DNA of 64,000 bases from Ramlibacter sp. Leaf400 (GCF_001424545.1 NZ_LMQL01000012.1:253371-317370), one strand, 5' to 3'; shown: positions 33,773 to 42,332, counted from the first letter of the stretch. The notes: generated by a model from the letters alone, not told the origin. A program made the numbers and translations.

Positions 33773-34702
33773 TCAATTCCGAGGCGCCGCGCGCCGGAGG
33801 GTGGATGGGGGGACACCGAGCAGTCGGATGAAGCTGCGGCGCATGCGCTCGGGATCCCCGAAGCCGCACTCGACAGCAATGCGTTGGACGGAGGCGCCGG
33901 GGATTTCGAGGGCAGACCGCGCAGCCTCGACCCGCAAGCGTTCCACTGCTTTTGCCGGCGTGTATCCGGTCTCCTCATGGAAAGCGCGGGCGAAGTGACG
34001 CGGACTCATGCACGCTTGGGCTGCCATGTCCTCGACGTTATGGCGCTGCGCGAGGTTCTTGCGCACATGGTCGAGAAGGGCCTCAAACCGGTTTCGGTCG
34101 CCCTGCATGGAGAGCAAGGCCGAGAACTGCGACTGGCCGCCAGGCCGGCGGTAGTAGACCACCAGCTCCTGGGCTACGGCACGCGCGGCATCCGGGCCCA
34201 GGTCGTGCCCGATGATCGCGAGGGCCAGGTCGATACCAGCGGTCACCCCGGCGCTGGTCCAGATCGGCCCGTCGTGGACGAAGATGCGTTCCGGTTGCAA
34301 CTGAACTTGGGGAAATTGCCGCTCGAACTGGGCGGTCCGTGACCAGTGAGTCGTCGCGGTGCGGCCATCCAGGAGGCCTCCAGCCGCGAGCAGCAAGCTC
34401 CCCGAGCACACGCTGGAGACGCGGCCCCACTTCCGCGACGCCCGCCGAAGCAGCTTCACCAGGGCTTCGTCGAGCGTGGCGGCGTCTACCCCTTCTCCGC
34501 CCGAGACCAGCAGCGTGTCGCGGTCGCCGCGGGGGATCCCTTCCGCGAGCCAGCTCACGCCTGAAGAGCTGCGCACGGGGCCGCCGGCTGCGGAAATCAC
34601 ATGGAGTTCGTAGCCCCGTGCAGCCTCAAAGGCCGCGACAGGACCGGCGGCGTCCAACAATTGGAACCCGGGAAAGATGAGGACATCGACGCGACGGGAC
34701 AT
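33773..34702 (-). CDS. GlxA-family AraC regulator with DJ-1/PfpI domain
   Basis: A 309-residue regulator. Residues 4-170 form a DJ-1/PfpI amidase-like domain (VDVLIFPGFQLLDAAGP; VSSVCSGSLLLAAGGLLDG with the nucleophile Cys). Residues 205-300 hold two AraC helix-turn-helices (MAAQACMSPRHFARAFHEET; VQRIAVECGFGDPERMRRSF). The family includes GlxA/FtrA-type activators of neighbouring catabolic genes. It is divergent from an isonitrile-hydratase-like DJ-1 gene 81 bp away, its most likely target. The start MSRRVDV (34702) was chosen over an upstream ATG. Confidence 0.9.
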   Translation of the reverse strand: MSRRVDVLIFPGFQLLDAAGPVAAFEAARGYELHVISAAGGPVRSSSGVSWLAEGIPRGDRDTLLVSGGEGVDAATLDEALVKLLRRASRKWGRVSSVCSGSLLLAAGGLLDGRTATTHWSRTAQFERQFPQVQLQPERIFVHDGPIWTSAGVTAGIDLALAIIGHDLGPDAARAVAQELVVYYRRPGGQSQFSALLSMQGDRNRFEALLDHVRKNLAQRHNVEDMAAQACMSPRHFARAFHEETGYTPAKAVERLRVEAARSALEIPGASVQRIAVECGFGDPERMRRSFIRLLGVPPSTLRRAAPRN

Positions 34703-34783
34703 GGCAGGAATGGTGGGAAACAAGACATTGCTGCCGCCAGCCTACGGAGCGATGCTCACGCCGTCAAACACCGGAGAACGACC

Positions 34784-35467
34784 ATGCCGCTCCACATCGG
34801 GTTCCTTCTCTTTCCTCATGTCACCCAGCTGGACCTCACCGGGCCTGCGCAGATCCTGAGCCGCGTTCCCGAAGCGAAGGTCCACCTCGTCTGGAAGGAC
34901 AGGGCCCCGGTGATGACGGATGTCGGCTTTTCTATTGAGCCCACCTCCACCTTCGACGAGTGCCCCCAACTCGATGTGCTCTGCGTGCCAGGTGGATTCG
35001 GGATCGCCGATCAGCTCACCGATGAACAGACCCTTGGTTTCCTGAAACGGCAGGGCAGCGGGGCGCGGTACGTCACCTCAGTGTGCAATGGCGCGCTGGT
35101 GCTTGGCGCGGCTGGGCTGTTGGTGGGATACCGCTCTGCCTGTCATTGGATGTGGCGCAAGTACCTCACTCGATTCGGTGCAATCCCGGTTGAAGCGCGC
35201 ATCGTCCGAGATAGAAACCGGATTTCTGGAGGCGGCGTCACGGCAGGCATCGACTTCGCGCTGCAACTCGCTGCCGAGCTCGCTGGAGAGGAAATGGCCC
35301 GAACTCTGCAACTCGCGTTCGAGTACGACCCACAACCGCCGTTCGACTGCGGTTCTCCCGAGAAAGCTGGGCCTGAGAGGGTGGCCAGGCTCAGGGACAT
35401 GCAACGTGAGCGGATCGCTCGCGCGGAGGCCCAAATCGAACGTGCTGCGCTGGTAGGAGGTGTGTGA
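34784..35467 (+). CDS. DJ-1/PfpI family protein, isonitrile hydratase-like
   Basis: A 227-residue protein. HIGFLLFPHVTQLDLTGPAQ at the N terminus, SVCNGALVLGAAGLL with the nucleophile Cys, and GGGVTAGIDFALQLAAEL agree with the Pseudomonas isonitrile hydratase (InhA) branch of DJ-1 proteins, which convert isonitriles to N-formamides. Length is normal. A divergent GlxA-type regulator probably controls it. It overlaps the next gene by one base at TGATG, so the following M20 peptidase is likely cotranscribed. Substrate inferred only from similarity. Confidence 0.82.
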   Translation: MPLHIGFLLFPHVTQLDLTGPAQILSRVPEAKVHLVWKDRAPVMTDVGFSIEPTSTFDECPQLDVLCVPGGFGIADQLTDEQTLGFLKRQGSGARYVTSVCNGALVLGAAGLLVGYRSACHWMWRKYLTRFGAIPVEARIVRDRNRISGGGVTAGIDFALQLAAELAGEEMARTLQLAFEYDPQPPFDCGSPEKAGPERVARLRDMQRERIARAEAQIERAALVGGV

Positions 35468-36960
35468 TGGTGCGCCGTGCCCTTTTGTTCATCGCTCTTG
35501 CGGTCCTCGCGCTCGCCCTGCTGCTGATCGCGAACACCTTGCGCAAGCAAAGCAAGCAGTTGGAGGTTCAGCCGGTCGCCCGCCTCCAGGTGGACGGTGA
35601 TGCGGCTGCGCAGCGTCTTGCCGAGTCTGTGCGGATCCGCACCATCAGCTACGACGAGCGCCCCGACGCATCCGCGGACGAATTCGTCAAGTTGCGCGCT
35701 TACCTCGAGCAAGCGTTCCCACGCGCGCATCAAGCGCTCCAGCGTGAAGTTGTCGCCGGGCACAGCCTGCTCTACACGTGGCGGGGCACGGACCTTGGAG
35801 CCAAGGCCATCATGCTCGTAGCGCACCAGGACGTGGTGCCGATCGCCGAGGGTACTGAGAAGGACTGGGAGGTGGACCCCTTCGCTGGCATCGTGCGCGA
35901 CGGATTCATCTGGGGTCGAGGTGCCTGGGACAACAAGGGCAACCTGCTTTCGATGCTCGAGGCCATCGAGGCGCTGGTTGCGCAGGGCTTCCAGCCTGCG
36001 CGGACCGTCTACCTGGTAGCGGGTCACGATGAGGAGCTTGGGGGCGAGAACGGCGCGAAGAAAGTCGCGGAGCTCCTGGCCACTCGCGACGTGAAACTGG
36101 AGTTCGTGATCGACGAAGGCACGCTGATCACTGAAGGAGTCATCCGGGGCTTGGACAAGCCCGCGGCACTCGTGGGTATCGCCGAGAAAGGGATCATGAC
36201 GATGGCCCTTACAGCTCATGATCATCCAGGCCACTCCTCCATGCCCCCGCGCGAGACGGCCATTGGCATGCTCAGCGATGCGCTGGCACGCCTGGAGCGC
36301 ACGCCAATGCCGAACGCCGTCTCTGGCGTCGCGGCTGAGATGTTCGACACGCTCGCGCCCGAGATGCCGTGGCCGAATCGTGTGTTGCTTTCGAACCTGT
36401 GGTTGTTCGCGCCTCTGATCAAGCAGCAGCTCGAAAAGGATCGGAGCTCGAACGCGCTGACGCGCACTACGGCGGCGTTGACCGTCGTGCGTGCCGGCAA
36501 CAAGGTCAACGTGGTGCCTGCGCAAGCCGAAGGCTTCGTGAACGTCCGCATCTTGCCGGGTGACACTCAAGAAGACGTCCTGCGCCACACCGAGACCGTT
36601 GTTGCGAATCCAGCCATCAAGGTCCGGCGCAGCGGCTTCGCCTCGGAGGCTTCACCGGTATCAGGGACGAGCTCCGACGCCTACCGTCACGTCGCAACCA
36701 CGATTCGCGAGGTGTTCCCCGGAACCGTCGTTTCTCCCGGCCTCATGGTGGGTGCGACGGACGCACGCCATATGCAGCCGCTGGCCGAGCAGGTGTTCCG
36801 CTTCTCCCCGGTGCGGGCGCGCGAGAACGACCTCTTGCGGTTCCACGGCACGAACGAGCGGATTTCCATCAACAACTACGTCGAGATGATTACCTTCTAC
36901 CACCGCCTGATTGGCGCGGCCGCCGGCCGCAGTGCGAAAAATGGAGTGCAGCAACAGTGA
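35467..36960 (+). CDS. M20-family peptidase (PM20D1-like) with N-terminal membrane anchor
   Basis: A 497-residue metallopeptidase. The N terminus has an uncleaved anchor (residues 5-22). Zinc motifs: LVAHQDVVP, RGAWDNKGNL (bridging Asp), AGHDEELGGENG (catalytic Glu and next ligand), and FHGTNERISI at the C terminus. The dimerisation domain lies about residues 230-370. It resembles PM20D1/carboxypeptidase S enzymes that cleave N-acyl amino acids and related amides. GTG at 35464 is an alternative start. With isonitrile hydratase-like and alpha/beta-hydrolase genes on either side, an amide-degrading operon is plausible. Confidence 0.88.
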   Translation: MVRRALLFIALAVLALALLLIANTLRKQSKQLEVQPVARLQVDGDAAAQRLAESVRIRTISYDERPDASADEFVKLRAYLEQAFPRAHQALQREVVAGHSLLYTWRGTDLGAKAIMLVAHQDVVPIAEGTEKDWEVDPFAGIVRDGFIWGRGAWDNKGNLLSMLEAIEALVAQGFQPARTVYLVAGHDEELGGENGAKKVAELLATRDVKLEFVIDEGTLITEGVIRGLDKPAALVGIAEKGIMTMALTAHDHPGHSSMPPRETAIGMLSDALARLERTPMPNAVSGVAAEMFDTLAPEMPWPNRVLLSNLWLFAPLIKQQLEKDRSSNALTRTTAALTVVRAGNKVNVVPAQAEGFVNVRILPGDTQEDVLRHTETVVANPAIKVRRSGFASEASPVSGTSSDAYRHVATTIREVFPGTVVSPGLMVGATDARHMQPLAEQVFRFSPVRARENDLLRFHGTNERISINNYVEMITFYHRLIGAAAGRSAKNGVQQQ

Positions 36961-37871
36961 GTGTGCTCGTGTTCGCAGGCCTCGCCGCCGCAGGCGCGAC
37001 CGCTTGGTATGGACTTCCGGGTGTCTGTCTACCCGTACTCAGAGCTGGCCACCGGGCAACAGCGCGGCTTTCTGCCCATCGAATCAGGGTTGGATCGCAC
37101 GAGGTGCACTACCTTGCTGGTGGGCGCGGAGATACCGTGCTGTTGCTGCATGGCATCTTCGGCGAGAAGGACCACTGGAATGATTTTGCGCGGCGCCTCA
37201 CATCGCGCTACCGAGTGATCGTGCCCGATCTCCCAGGCTTTGGAGCGAGCAGTCGACTGGCGAGTGAGAGGTACGACTACGCATCCCAGGTCGAGCGGCT
37301 GGAACAGTTCGTCGAAGCACTCGGCTTGCCTGAGCTTCACGTGGCCGGCAGTTCCATGGGAGGAACCTTGGCAGCCCTGCTGGCCCTCCGGCGTCCGGAA
37401 CAGGTCCGTAGCGTAGCTTTCGTTGGGGCCCCCCATGGCCTGCGAACGGTGCGGCCCAGTGTCATGGACTCGCTGATTGATGCAGGACGCGCTCCTTTGG
37501 TCCCGCGCTCGCGGGCCGAGTTTGCGAGCATGCTCAGGCTCTTGTTCAAGAGACCCCCCTTCCTGCCGTATCCCGTCTTGCATGGCGCTCGGACGCAAGC
37601 CATCGCATTGGCGGACTCGAACTTGCGGATCTGGAGCGAACAGCTCGAGGACCGCTACCTTCTCGAGCAGCGCCTGGGCGAGCTCCGTAAGCGGACGGCA
37701 GTGTTCTGGGGCGAGAGCGATCAGCTGTTCGATGTCTCCGGCGTGCTCTCGATTCGTCGCCTGCTGCCCGGCGCATCGACGTATGTCCTGCCTGGCGTGG
37801 GCCACCTTCCGATGATGGAGGCCCCGTCCCAAACGGCGCGCATGTATGCGCAGTTCCTGCTGGCCGCGTGA
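36957..37871 (+). CDS. Alpha/beta hydrolase
   Basis: A 304-residue hydrolase with GTG start overlapping the previous stop. An N-terminal hydrophobic stretch (SVLVFAGLAAAGATAWYG) may anchor it. The oxyanion region is LLLHGIFGEKDHW; the nucleophile elbow GSSMGG carries the Ser; the catalytic Asp is likely in GESDQLFDVSG and the His in GVGHLPMMEAP. A lid domain lies about residues 175-235. Substrate unknown. Third gene of the DJ-1, M20, hydrolase set. Confidence 0.88.
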   Translation: MSVLVFAGLAAAGATAWYGLPGVCLPVLRAGHRATARLSAHRIRVGSHEVHYLAGGRGDTVLLLHGIFGEKDHWNDFARRLTSRYRVIVPDLPGFGASSRLASERYDYASQVERLEQFVEALGLPELHVAGSSMGGTLAALLALRRPEQVRSVAFVGAPHGLRTVRPSVMDSLIDAGRAPLVPRSRAEFASMLRLLFKRPPFLPYPVLHGARTQAIALADSNLRIWSEQLEDRYLLEQRLGELRKRTAVFWGESDQLFDVSGVLSIRRLLPGASTYVLPGVGHLPMMEAPSQTARMYAQFLLAA

Positions 37872-37912
37872 AAGCGGGCTTCCCCTGAGGCCCACAATGA
37901 CGGAGACGAGCG

Positions 37913-38251
37913 ATGGAAGTGATCTCGTGGAACGATTTCGCGCGGGTGGAACTGAGGGTTGGGAAGGTTCTGACCGCGCAGGTGTTTGCGGAAGCTCGCA
38001 AGCCTGCGTACGTGCTGCAGGTGGATTTCGGTCCGGAGATTGGCATCCGGAAGTCCAGCGCGCAGATCACGGATCTCTACCGGCCGGAGGATCTGGTCGG
38101 CAAGCTGGTGGTGGCCGTCGTGAACTTCCCCAAGAAACAAATCGGGCCGCTCATGTCGGAGTGCCTGGTGACAGGCTTTCACAACGAGAAGGGCGAAGTC
38201 GCTTTGTGCGTGCCGGACCAGCCGGTTCCGTTGGGCACGAAGCTCCTATAG
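37913..38251 (+). CDS. CsaA-like tRNA-binding domain protein
   Basis: A 112-residue OB-fold protein. FARVELRVGKVLTAQVFAEA, SAQITDLYRPEDLVGKLVVA and the C-terminal VALCVPDQPVPLGTKL are the CsaA/EMAP-II pattern. CsaA is a homodimeric cytoplasmic protein with tRNA-binding and chaperone-like activity, its role unclear. It starts 41 bp after the hydrolase gene and may belong to the same transcript. Confidence 0.9.
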   Translation: MEVISWNDFARVELRVGKVLTAQVFAEARKPAYVLQVDFGPEIGIRKSSAQITDLYRPEDLVGKLVVAVVNFPKKQIGPLMSECLVTGFHNEKGEVALCVPDQPVPLGTKLL

Positions 38252-38440
38252 GCTGGTGCTGAGGAGCGCCCGGGGTGCACCGGTCGACGATCGCCTGCTT
38301 GACCTGCCGGAACAGCAGGACGTCCGCCTGGGCCGGTGCGGCGACCGGCCTGGCGTTGGTGTGCTGCGACTCCATGGCGAGTACCTCGCCCGGCGGTGGC
38401 GGCGTCTACCGACGCCACGCGCCTTGGGCTTGCACATCAG

Positions 38441-38719
38441 TCACATCTGCTCGTGGATGACGCGGGTGCGGGCGGCCTGAATGGCTTCGCCGCGGACTTC
38501 GGCACGGCTGCGGCTGGAGCCGTCGGCCTTCTGCTGGTTGCTCGCGTACTCGTCGAAGCGCAGGTTGCCGTCGGCCTTCGCCTGGGCAATGCCGGCGTTG
38601 ACTTCGGCTCGGGACAGCGAGCCGGAGAAGGCGGTGCGGTTGGCCTGCTCGTCGGCGGCTTCGTTGGCGAACGCGGCAGCGGAGGACAGCAGCAGGATGG
38701 CGATGATGGACTTTTGCAT
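38441..38719 (-). CDS. DUF4148 exported protein
   Basis: A 92-residue protein with a Sec signal peptide (MQKSIIAILLLSSAAAFA). The mature part LSRAEVNAGIAQAKADGNLR and SRSRAEVRGEAIQAARTRV shows the two RAEV helices of DUF4148, a family of small periplasmic proteins common in Burkholderiales. Function unknown. Its 3' end shares 25 identical bases with the chimeric HMA gene at 23909. Two dyads with MerR-type geometry lie upstream, so it belongs to the same regulon. Confidence 0.82.
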   Translation of the reverse strand: MQKSIIAILLLSSAAAFANEAADEQANRTAFSGSLSRAEVNAGIAQAKADGNLRFDEYASNQQKADGSSRSRAEVRGEAIQAARTRVIHEQM

Positions 38720-38764
38720 GATGGGACCTCTTCCAGGTTGGCCAGCTTTCGGCTGGATTCCGGC

Positions 38765-38781
38765 TGACCTCGATGAGGTCA
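38765..38781. promoter_or_regulatory. Perfect dyad TGACCTC-GAT-GAGGTCA
   Basis: A 7-3-7 palindrome lying 20 bp inside the expected DUF4148 leader. On the minus strand it begins TTGACC, like the -35 boxes of the other sites, but no matching -10 follows. It may be a second operator or a repressor site. Confidence 0.55.
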
Positions 38782-38800
38782 ATTCACCGGAATGGAACGA

Positions 38801-38831
38801 AGTCTCGGGATTGACACGATGTCAACGTCAA
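38801..38831 (-). promoter_or_regulatory. MerR-type promoter E for the DUF4148 gene
   Basis: Minus strand: -35 TTGACG (38826-38831), 19-bp spacer, -10 GAGACT (38801-38806). The dyad TTGACA-TCG-TGTCAA (38811-38825) is perfect. Confidence 0.8.
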
Positions 38832-39089
38832 GCCTTTGTCGTGCAGTACCAGCGGGCCGAAAGCGCTTGGTTCTGCTTCTCGGTCCAGTTCATCGAGCCT
38901 GGAATGCGGTGATCACGTCGCCATGTCGCAGGCGCGCGCTAGGTGGTGGAGGCATGCGGGCGATAAATGGGGGCGTCATCGCCCGCGTCCCGCGACGCGG
39001 CATTCGTGCTGGCCGGCCTCGGACATTTCGACTGAGCGTCACTTCGAGCGCGGACATCGCCCTGACGGCGCTCTCGCCCCGCCTTCTAC

Positions 39090-39120
39090 TTGACATTGCC
39101 ATCGTGGCAACCATGACGAT
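39090..39120 (+). promoter_or_regulatory. MerR-type promoter F for the HMA gene
   Basis: Plus strand: -35 TTGACA (39090-39095), 19-bp spacer, -10 GACGAT (39115-39120). The dyad TTGCCA-TCG-TGGCAA (39096-39110) is perfect and starts right after the -35, as at the other sites. Confidence 0.85.
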
Positions 39121-39145
39121 GCACGGCTTACTCTTAAGGAAAGCC

Positions 39146-39340
39146 GTGATTGAACTGACCATCCCGGACATGACATGTGGGCACTGCGCCAGCACCGTGA
39201 AATTGATCTGCCGTCTTATCGACGCCAGAGCGAAGGTCGATGTCGACGTCGAAAGAAGGCTCGTCAAGATCATGTCGGACCAGGACAGCCAGGATTTCGC
39301 CGAGGCTCTCGCCGTCGGCGGCTATCCTCCCGCCCGGTGA
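39146..39340 (+). CDS. Heavy-metal-associated (HMA) domain protein, CopZ/GolB-like
   Basis: A 64-residue single HMA domain starting at GTG, with AAGGAAA just upstream. The metal-binding motif is MTCGHC with C11 and C14. The beta-alpha-beta layout ends YPPAR. Such proteins are cytoplasmic carriers of Cu(I), Ag(I) or Au(I); GolB of Salmonella is the gold-responsive example. No P-type ATPase partner is encoded in the window. Its promoter has the strongest operator of the set. Confidence 0.9.
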   Translation: MIELTIPDMTCGHCASTVKLICRLIDARAKVDVDVERRLVKIMSDQDSQDFAEALAVGGYPPAR

Positions 39341-39387
39341 TGCGGTGCTCCCAGTTTGTGCCGCATGGTGTCGAACATCCGAGCGGG

Positions 39388-40029
39388 TCAGCTGCCCGAC
39401 CGCCTGAACATTGCGAGGAAGGCTCCCGCAGCGATCAAGGCTCCACCCGTGACTCTGTTGAAAAGATTGCGGGGGCCCAATCTGCCGAGCGCGGCAGCCA
39501 GCTGGAAGCCGGCCAATGCATAGCTGAACATGAGCGAACCCGCGACGACCAACCACGTCACCGTGAGCACCACGAGTTGGTGCCAGGCATCCCCGTCGGG
39601 ATTCATGAACTGGGGAAAGAGCGCTCCGAAGAAAAGAAGGTCCTTTGGATTGCTGAGGCCCACGAGGAAACCAGTTCGCAGCAGCTGAACGGGTGACTGG
39701 CGCACGCCGTTCGCGGCTGGTGCCGGGTCCTGGCGGGGACGGGCGGGTGGAGAGCGCCAGATCCGAATCCCCAGATACACCAGGTAAGCCGCACCTGCCA
39801 GTTTGATCATCGTGAACAGCGTCCCCGAGGTGGCCAGTGCAGCGCCGAGTCCTGCAGCCGAGGCACCGATCAGTGCCAGCGAAGAGAGAAGAAGTCCGCC
39901 GATCGTGAAGAGCGTGCGCAAGCTGCCGTTCACGGATGCATGGGTCATGCACAGAGCTGCAGCCGGTCCAGGCGTGATGATCACCGCGAAGACCACTGTT
40001 GCGTACGCAATCCATGTCTGCCAGCTCAT
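39388..40029 (-). CDS. LysE-family amino-acid exporter
   Basis: A 213-residue membrane protein of about six helices. The N-terminal FAVIITPGPAAALCMTHA and GLSNPKDLLFFGALFPQF are the LysE/RhtB signatures. The start MSWQTWIAY at 40029 follows GGGGAGCACC; a longer upstream frame would place residues outside the membrane without homology. Substrate cannot be told. It is divergent from the DUF6502 operon, whose operators lie 84-125 bp away, so shared control is possible. Confidence 0.88.
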   Translation of the reverse strand: MSWQTWIAYATVVFAVIITPGPAAALCMTHASVNGSLRTLFTIGGLLLSSLALIGASAAGLGAALATSGTLFTMIKLAGAAYLVYLGIRIWRSPPARPRQDPAPAANGVRQSPVQLLRTGFLVGLSNPKDLLFFGALFPQFMNPDGDAWHQLVVLTVTWLVVAGSLMFSYALAGFQLAAALGRLGPRNLFNRVTGGALIAAGAFLAMFRRSGS

Positions 40030-40112
40030 GGTGCTCCCCTTGTCGGCTGGCAGGATCCTACGCCCGCGAGCTCCACCGCGGGTAGTCGGCAGCGCCGTCA
40101 AGATGAGTTGGC

Positions 40113-40162
40113 ATGTGCAGCTTGCACATTTCTCTTGACTGTGCGATTTGCACATTTACACT
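40113..40162 (+). promoter_or_regulatory. Promoter with two TGTGC/GCACA operators for the DUF6502 operon
   Basis: ATGTGCA-GCT-TGCACAT (40113-40129) is a perfect 7-3-7 palindrome. A second dyad TGTGC-GATTT-GCACA (40140-40154) lies between -35 TTGACT (40135-40140) and -10 TACACT (40157-40162), spacing 16. A dimer bound at the second site would block polymerase, suggesting repression. Confidence 0.75.
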
Positions 40163-40186
40163 CCAGCCCAACGCCCATATCCCGAC

Positions 40187-41137
40187 ATGCCTCTTCGCGA
40201 CCCCCTGCACGCCTCCGGCACCGCGACTCCACTCGCCGATGGATCGCCCATCGCTGTGGCGCCCCTGAGCGGGCAGCCGCTGATCGAGGCGTGCCAAGCC
40301 GTGCTGCGACCCCTGGCCCGGCTGGCCGTTGGCCGGGGCCTGCCGTTCGCCGAAGTCGCCGAGTTGCTCAAGCAGAGCTACGTCGAGGCGGCGCGCGACG
40401 CCCATCCCGGCGCGGCGGCAGGCCGGGCCGTCAGCCGGATCAGCGCCACGACGGGCCTGAACCGGCGCGAGGTCACCCGCCTGATGCAGAAGGGCCAGGA
40501 CGGCGTGACACCCGCGCGGCCGTCGCCGCCGACCCAAGCCTTCACGCGCTGGCTCTCCGACCCGGCCCTGCGCGATGCCGATGGGGCGCCGCTGGTGCTT
40601 CCGGTGAACGGCCCGGCCCCGAGCTTCGAGACGCTGGCGCAGTCGGTCACGCGCGACGTGCATCCACGTACCCTGCTGGAGGAACTCACCCGCCTCGGCC
40701 TCGCCCGCGTCGACGAGGGCCACCGCGTGCACCTGGTCGATCGCGCCTTCGTGCCCCGCGCCGACGTGGACCGAATGCTGGCGTTCCTCGGCGCGAACGT
40801 CGGCGACCACCTCCGCGCAGCCGTCGAGAACGTGCTGGCCGACGGCAGCCGGCAGTTCGAGCAGGCGCTCTTTGCCGACGAACTCTCGCAGGACTCGCTT
40901 GCCGCGGTCCGGACGCTCGTCAGCGCCGAATGGCAACGCCTGCTGCACGCCATCGCCCCCGCTCTGCAGGCCCTGGTGGATGCGGACAAGGCTGCCGAGC
41001 GCAGGGCAGACCAGCGCGTGCGCATCGGATTCTTCGCCTACACCGGTCCAATGTCACGGCCGACCGATCAACAGGTCCCACACCGTCCTACGCCCTCGAA
41101 GGAGCAACAGCATGAAGAAGACGACCTTCCCGACTGA
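40187..41137 (+). CDS. DUF6502 family protein
   Basis: A 316-residue cytoplasmic protein. The first 100 residues look like an HTH region: AEVAELLKQSYVEAARDA and ATTGLNRREVTRLMQKGQ resemble two helix-turn-helices of the DUF6502 family. Middle: LEELTRLGLARVDEGHRVHL resembles a winged helix. The ATG at 40187 is used because an upstream TTG (40148) would lie before the -10. It might bind the TGTGC operators in front of its own gene; this is inference. It overlaps the DUF5666 gene by 26 bp. Confidence 0.82.
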   Translation: MPLRDPLHASGTATPLADGSPIAVAPLSGQPLIEACQAVLRPLARLAVGRGLPFAEVAELLKQSYVEAARDAHPGAAAGRAVSRISATTGLNRREVTRLMQKGQDGVTPARPSPPTQAFTRWLSDPALRDADGAPLVLPVNGPAPSFETLAQSVTRDVHPRTLLEELTRLGLARVDEGHRVHLVDRAFVPRADVDRMLAFLGANVGDHLRAAVENVLADGSRQFEQALFADELSQDSLAAVRTLVSAEWQRLLHAIAPALQALVDADKAAERRADQRVRIGFFAYTGPMSRPTDQQVPHRPTPSKEQQHEEDDLPD

Positions 41138-42332
41138 CTCGCCGCGCATCCCTCGCCGGCTGGCCCTCGTAACGCTGCTCGCCTCGGCGGGCCTCGTCGT
41201 TCTTCCGTCGTGCGGCGGCGGGGGAGGTGGTGGCGCTGGGGGTGACGTGGCCGGCGTCGACACCGGAGGGACCGGATCGTTCTCCACCGGTCGCATCACC
41301 GGCTTCGGCTCCGTCATCGTCAATGGCGTGCGCTACGAGGACAACGCAGCGCGCATCGTGGACGAGGACGGCGACAAGGTGCTGGGCACGCAGGACCTGC
41401 GCCTGGGCATGGTGGTGAGCGTGCGGGGCGGCAGCGTCACGCCCGGTACAGCGGGCTCGTTGCCCCTGGCCACGGCGACCACCATCACGGTTGAGAGCCA
41501 GATCAAGGGTCCCGTCGAATCCAGGACCGCCCCGGACACGCTGGTGGTGTTCGGGCAGACGGTGAAGGTGGACGCGGCAACCGTCTTCGAGGGCACCTCG
41601 TTCGCGGGCATCGCGATCGGCGACGTGCTCGAAGTCTCTGGATTCGCCGGCGCGGGGGGCGTGGTGACTGCGTCGCGCATCGAGCGCGAAGACACGACGA
41701 GCGAATTCAAGGTGCGCGGCTTCGTGACCGGGCTGGACACTGCGGCCAGGAGCTTCCGGGTCGGCACTGCCACGTTCGCCTATGCAGGCACGCCCGCCGA
41801 CCGGCTGCCGGACGCGGGCCTAGCCGAGGGGCAGTTCGTTCGCGTGCGCACCAGCACCACGCCCAACGCGGGCGGCCAGTGGCTTGTCACGCGCGTCGAG
41901 TTGCGCTCGCGCATCGAGGATTGCGACGAGTCCGAGGTGGAAGGCATCCTGCTGCAGAGCGGCACCAGCTTCAGCGTCAACGGCGTGGCCATCGACGTGT
42001 CCCGCCTGCCCGCCGGCACCGTGCTGCCGGTCGGCTTGCGCGTGGAAGTCGAAGGCGCGATCGCCAACAACGTGCTGGTGGCGCGAAGGATCGAACTCGA
42101 CGACGGGGGCGGTGACTCGCAGGTCGATGCGCGCGGCACGGTGTCCTCCGTGAACCTGGCCGCCCGGACGTTCGTCGTGCGCGGCGTCACCTTCCATTAC
42201 ACGCCGGGCCTGACGCAGGAGAAGGACGGCACCCTCGCCGCCAGCCTCGTGAACGGTGCGACGGTCCGGGCCCGGGGTCAGCTGACCGGCAGCGGCACCG
42301 TCGAGGCGAGCGAGATCGATTTCCAGCCATGA
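41112..42332 (+). CDS. DUF5666 lipoprotein
   Basis: A 406-residue lipoprotein (signal ends VLPSC, lipobox LPSC) with a glycine tether. The body has about five copies of a beta-rich repeat of the DUF5666 type: GRITGFGSVIVNGVRYED; LRLGMVVSVRGG; GPVESRTAPDTLVVFGQTV; VRGFVTGLDTAARSFRVG; GTVSSVNLAARTFVVRGV. DUF5666 proteins are OB-fold-like surface or periplasmic proteins without known function. Frequently paired with DUF6502, as here. Its stop overlaps the next ATG (ATGA). Confidence 0.88.
   Translation: MKKTTFPTDSPRIPRRLALVTLLASAGLVVLPSCGGGGGGGAGGDVAGVDTGGTGSFSTGRITGFGSVIVNGVRYEDNAARIVDEDGDKVLGTQDLRLGMVVSVRGGSVTPGTAGSLPLATATTITVESQIKGPVESRTAPDTLVVFGQTVKVDAATVFEGTSFAGIAIGDVLEVSGFAGAGGVVTASRIEREDTTSEFKVRGFVTGLDTAARSFRVGTATFAYAGTPADRLPDAGLAEGQFVRVRTSTTPNAGGQWLVTRVELRSRIEDCDESEVEGILLQSGTSFSVNGVAIDVSRLPAGTVLPVGLRVEVEGAIANNVLVARRIELDDGGGDSQVDARGTVSSVNLAARTFVVRGVTFHYTPGLTQEKDGTLAASLVNGATVRARGQLTGSGTVEASEIDFQP

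Larger units (their letters stand above)
38720..39145. other. Divergent control region between the DUF4148 and HMA genes
   Basis: 426 bp without a supported gene. It holds MerR-type promoters E and F, and a dyad GCGGGCGAT/ATCGCCCGC (38956-38964 and 38978-38986) of unknown meaning. Confidence 0.55.

Noticed and set aside
38252..38440. Intergenic stretch between the CsaA-like and DUF4148 genes with several short frames
   Set aside because: Frames are short, mostly Arg/Pro-rich shadows, with no signals.
40148..40186. TTG start for the DUF6502 gene 39 bp upstream
   Set aside because: It lies upstream of the predicted -10 (40157-40162), so it would not be transcribed from that promoter; the ATG at 40187 is used.
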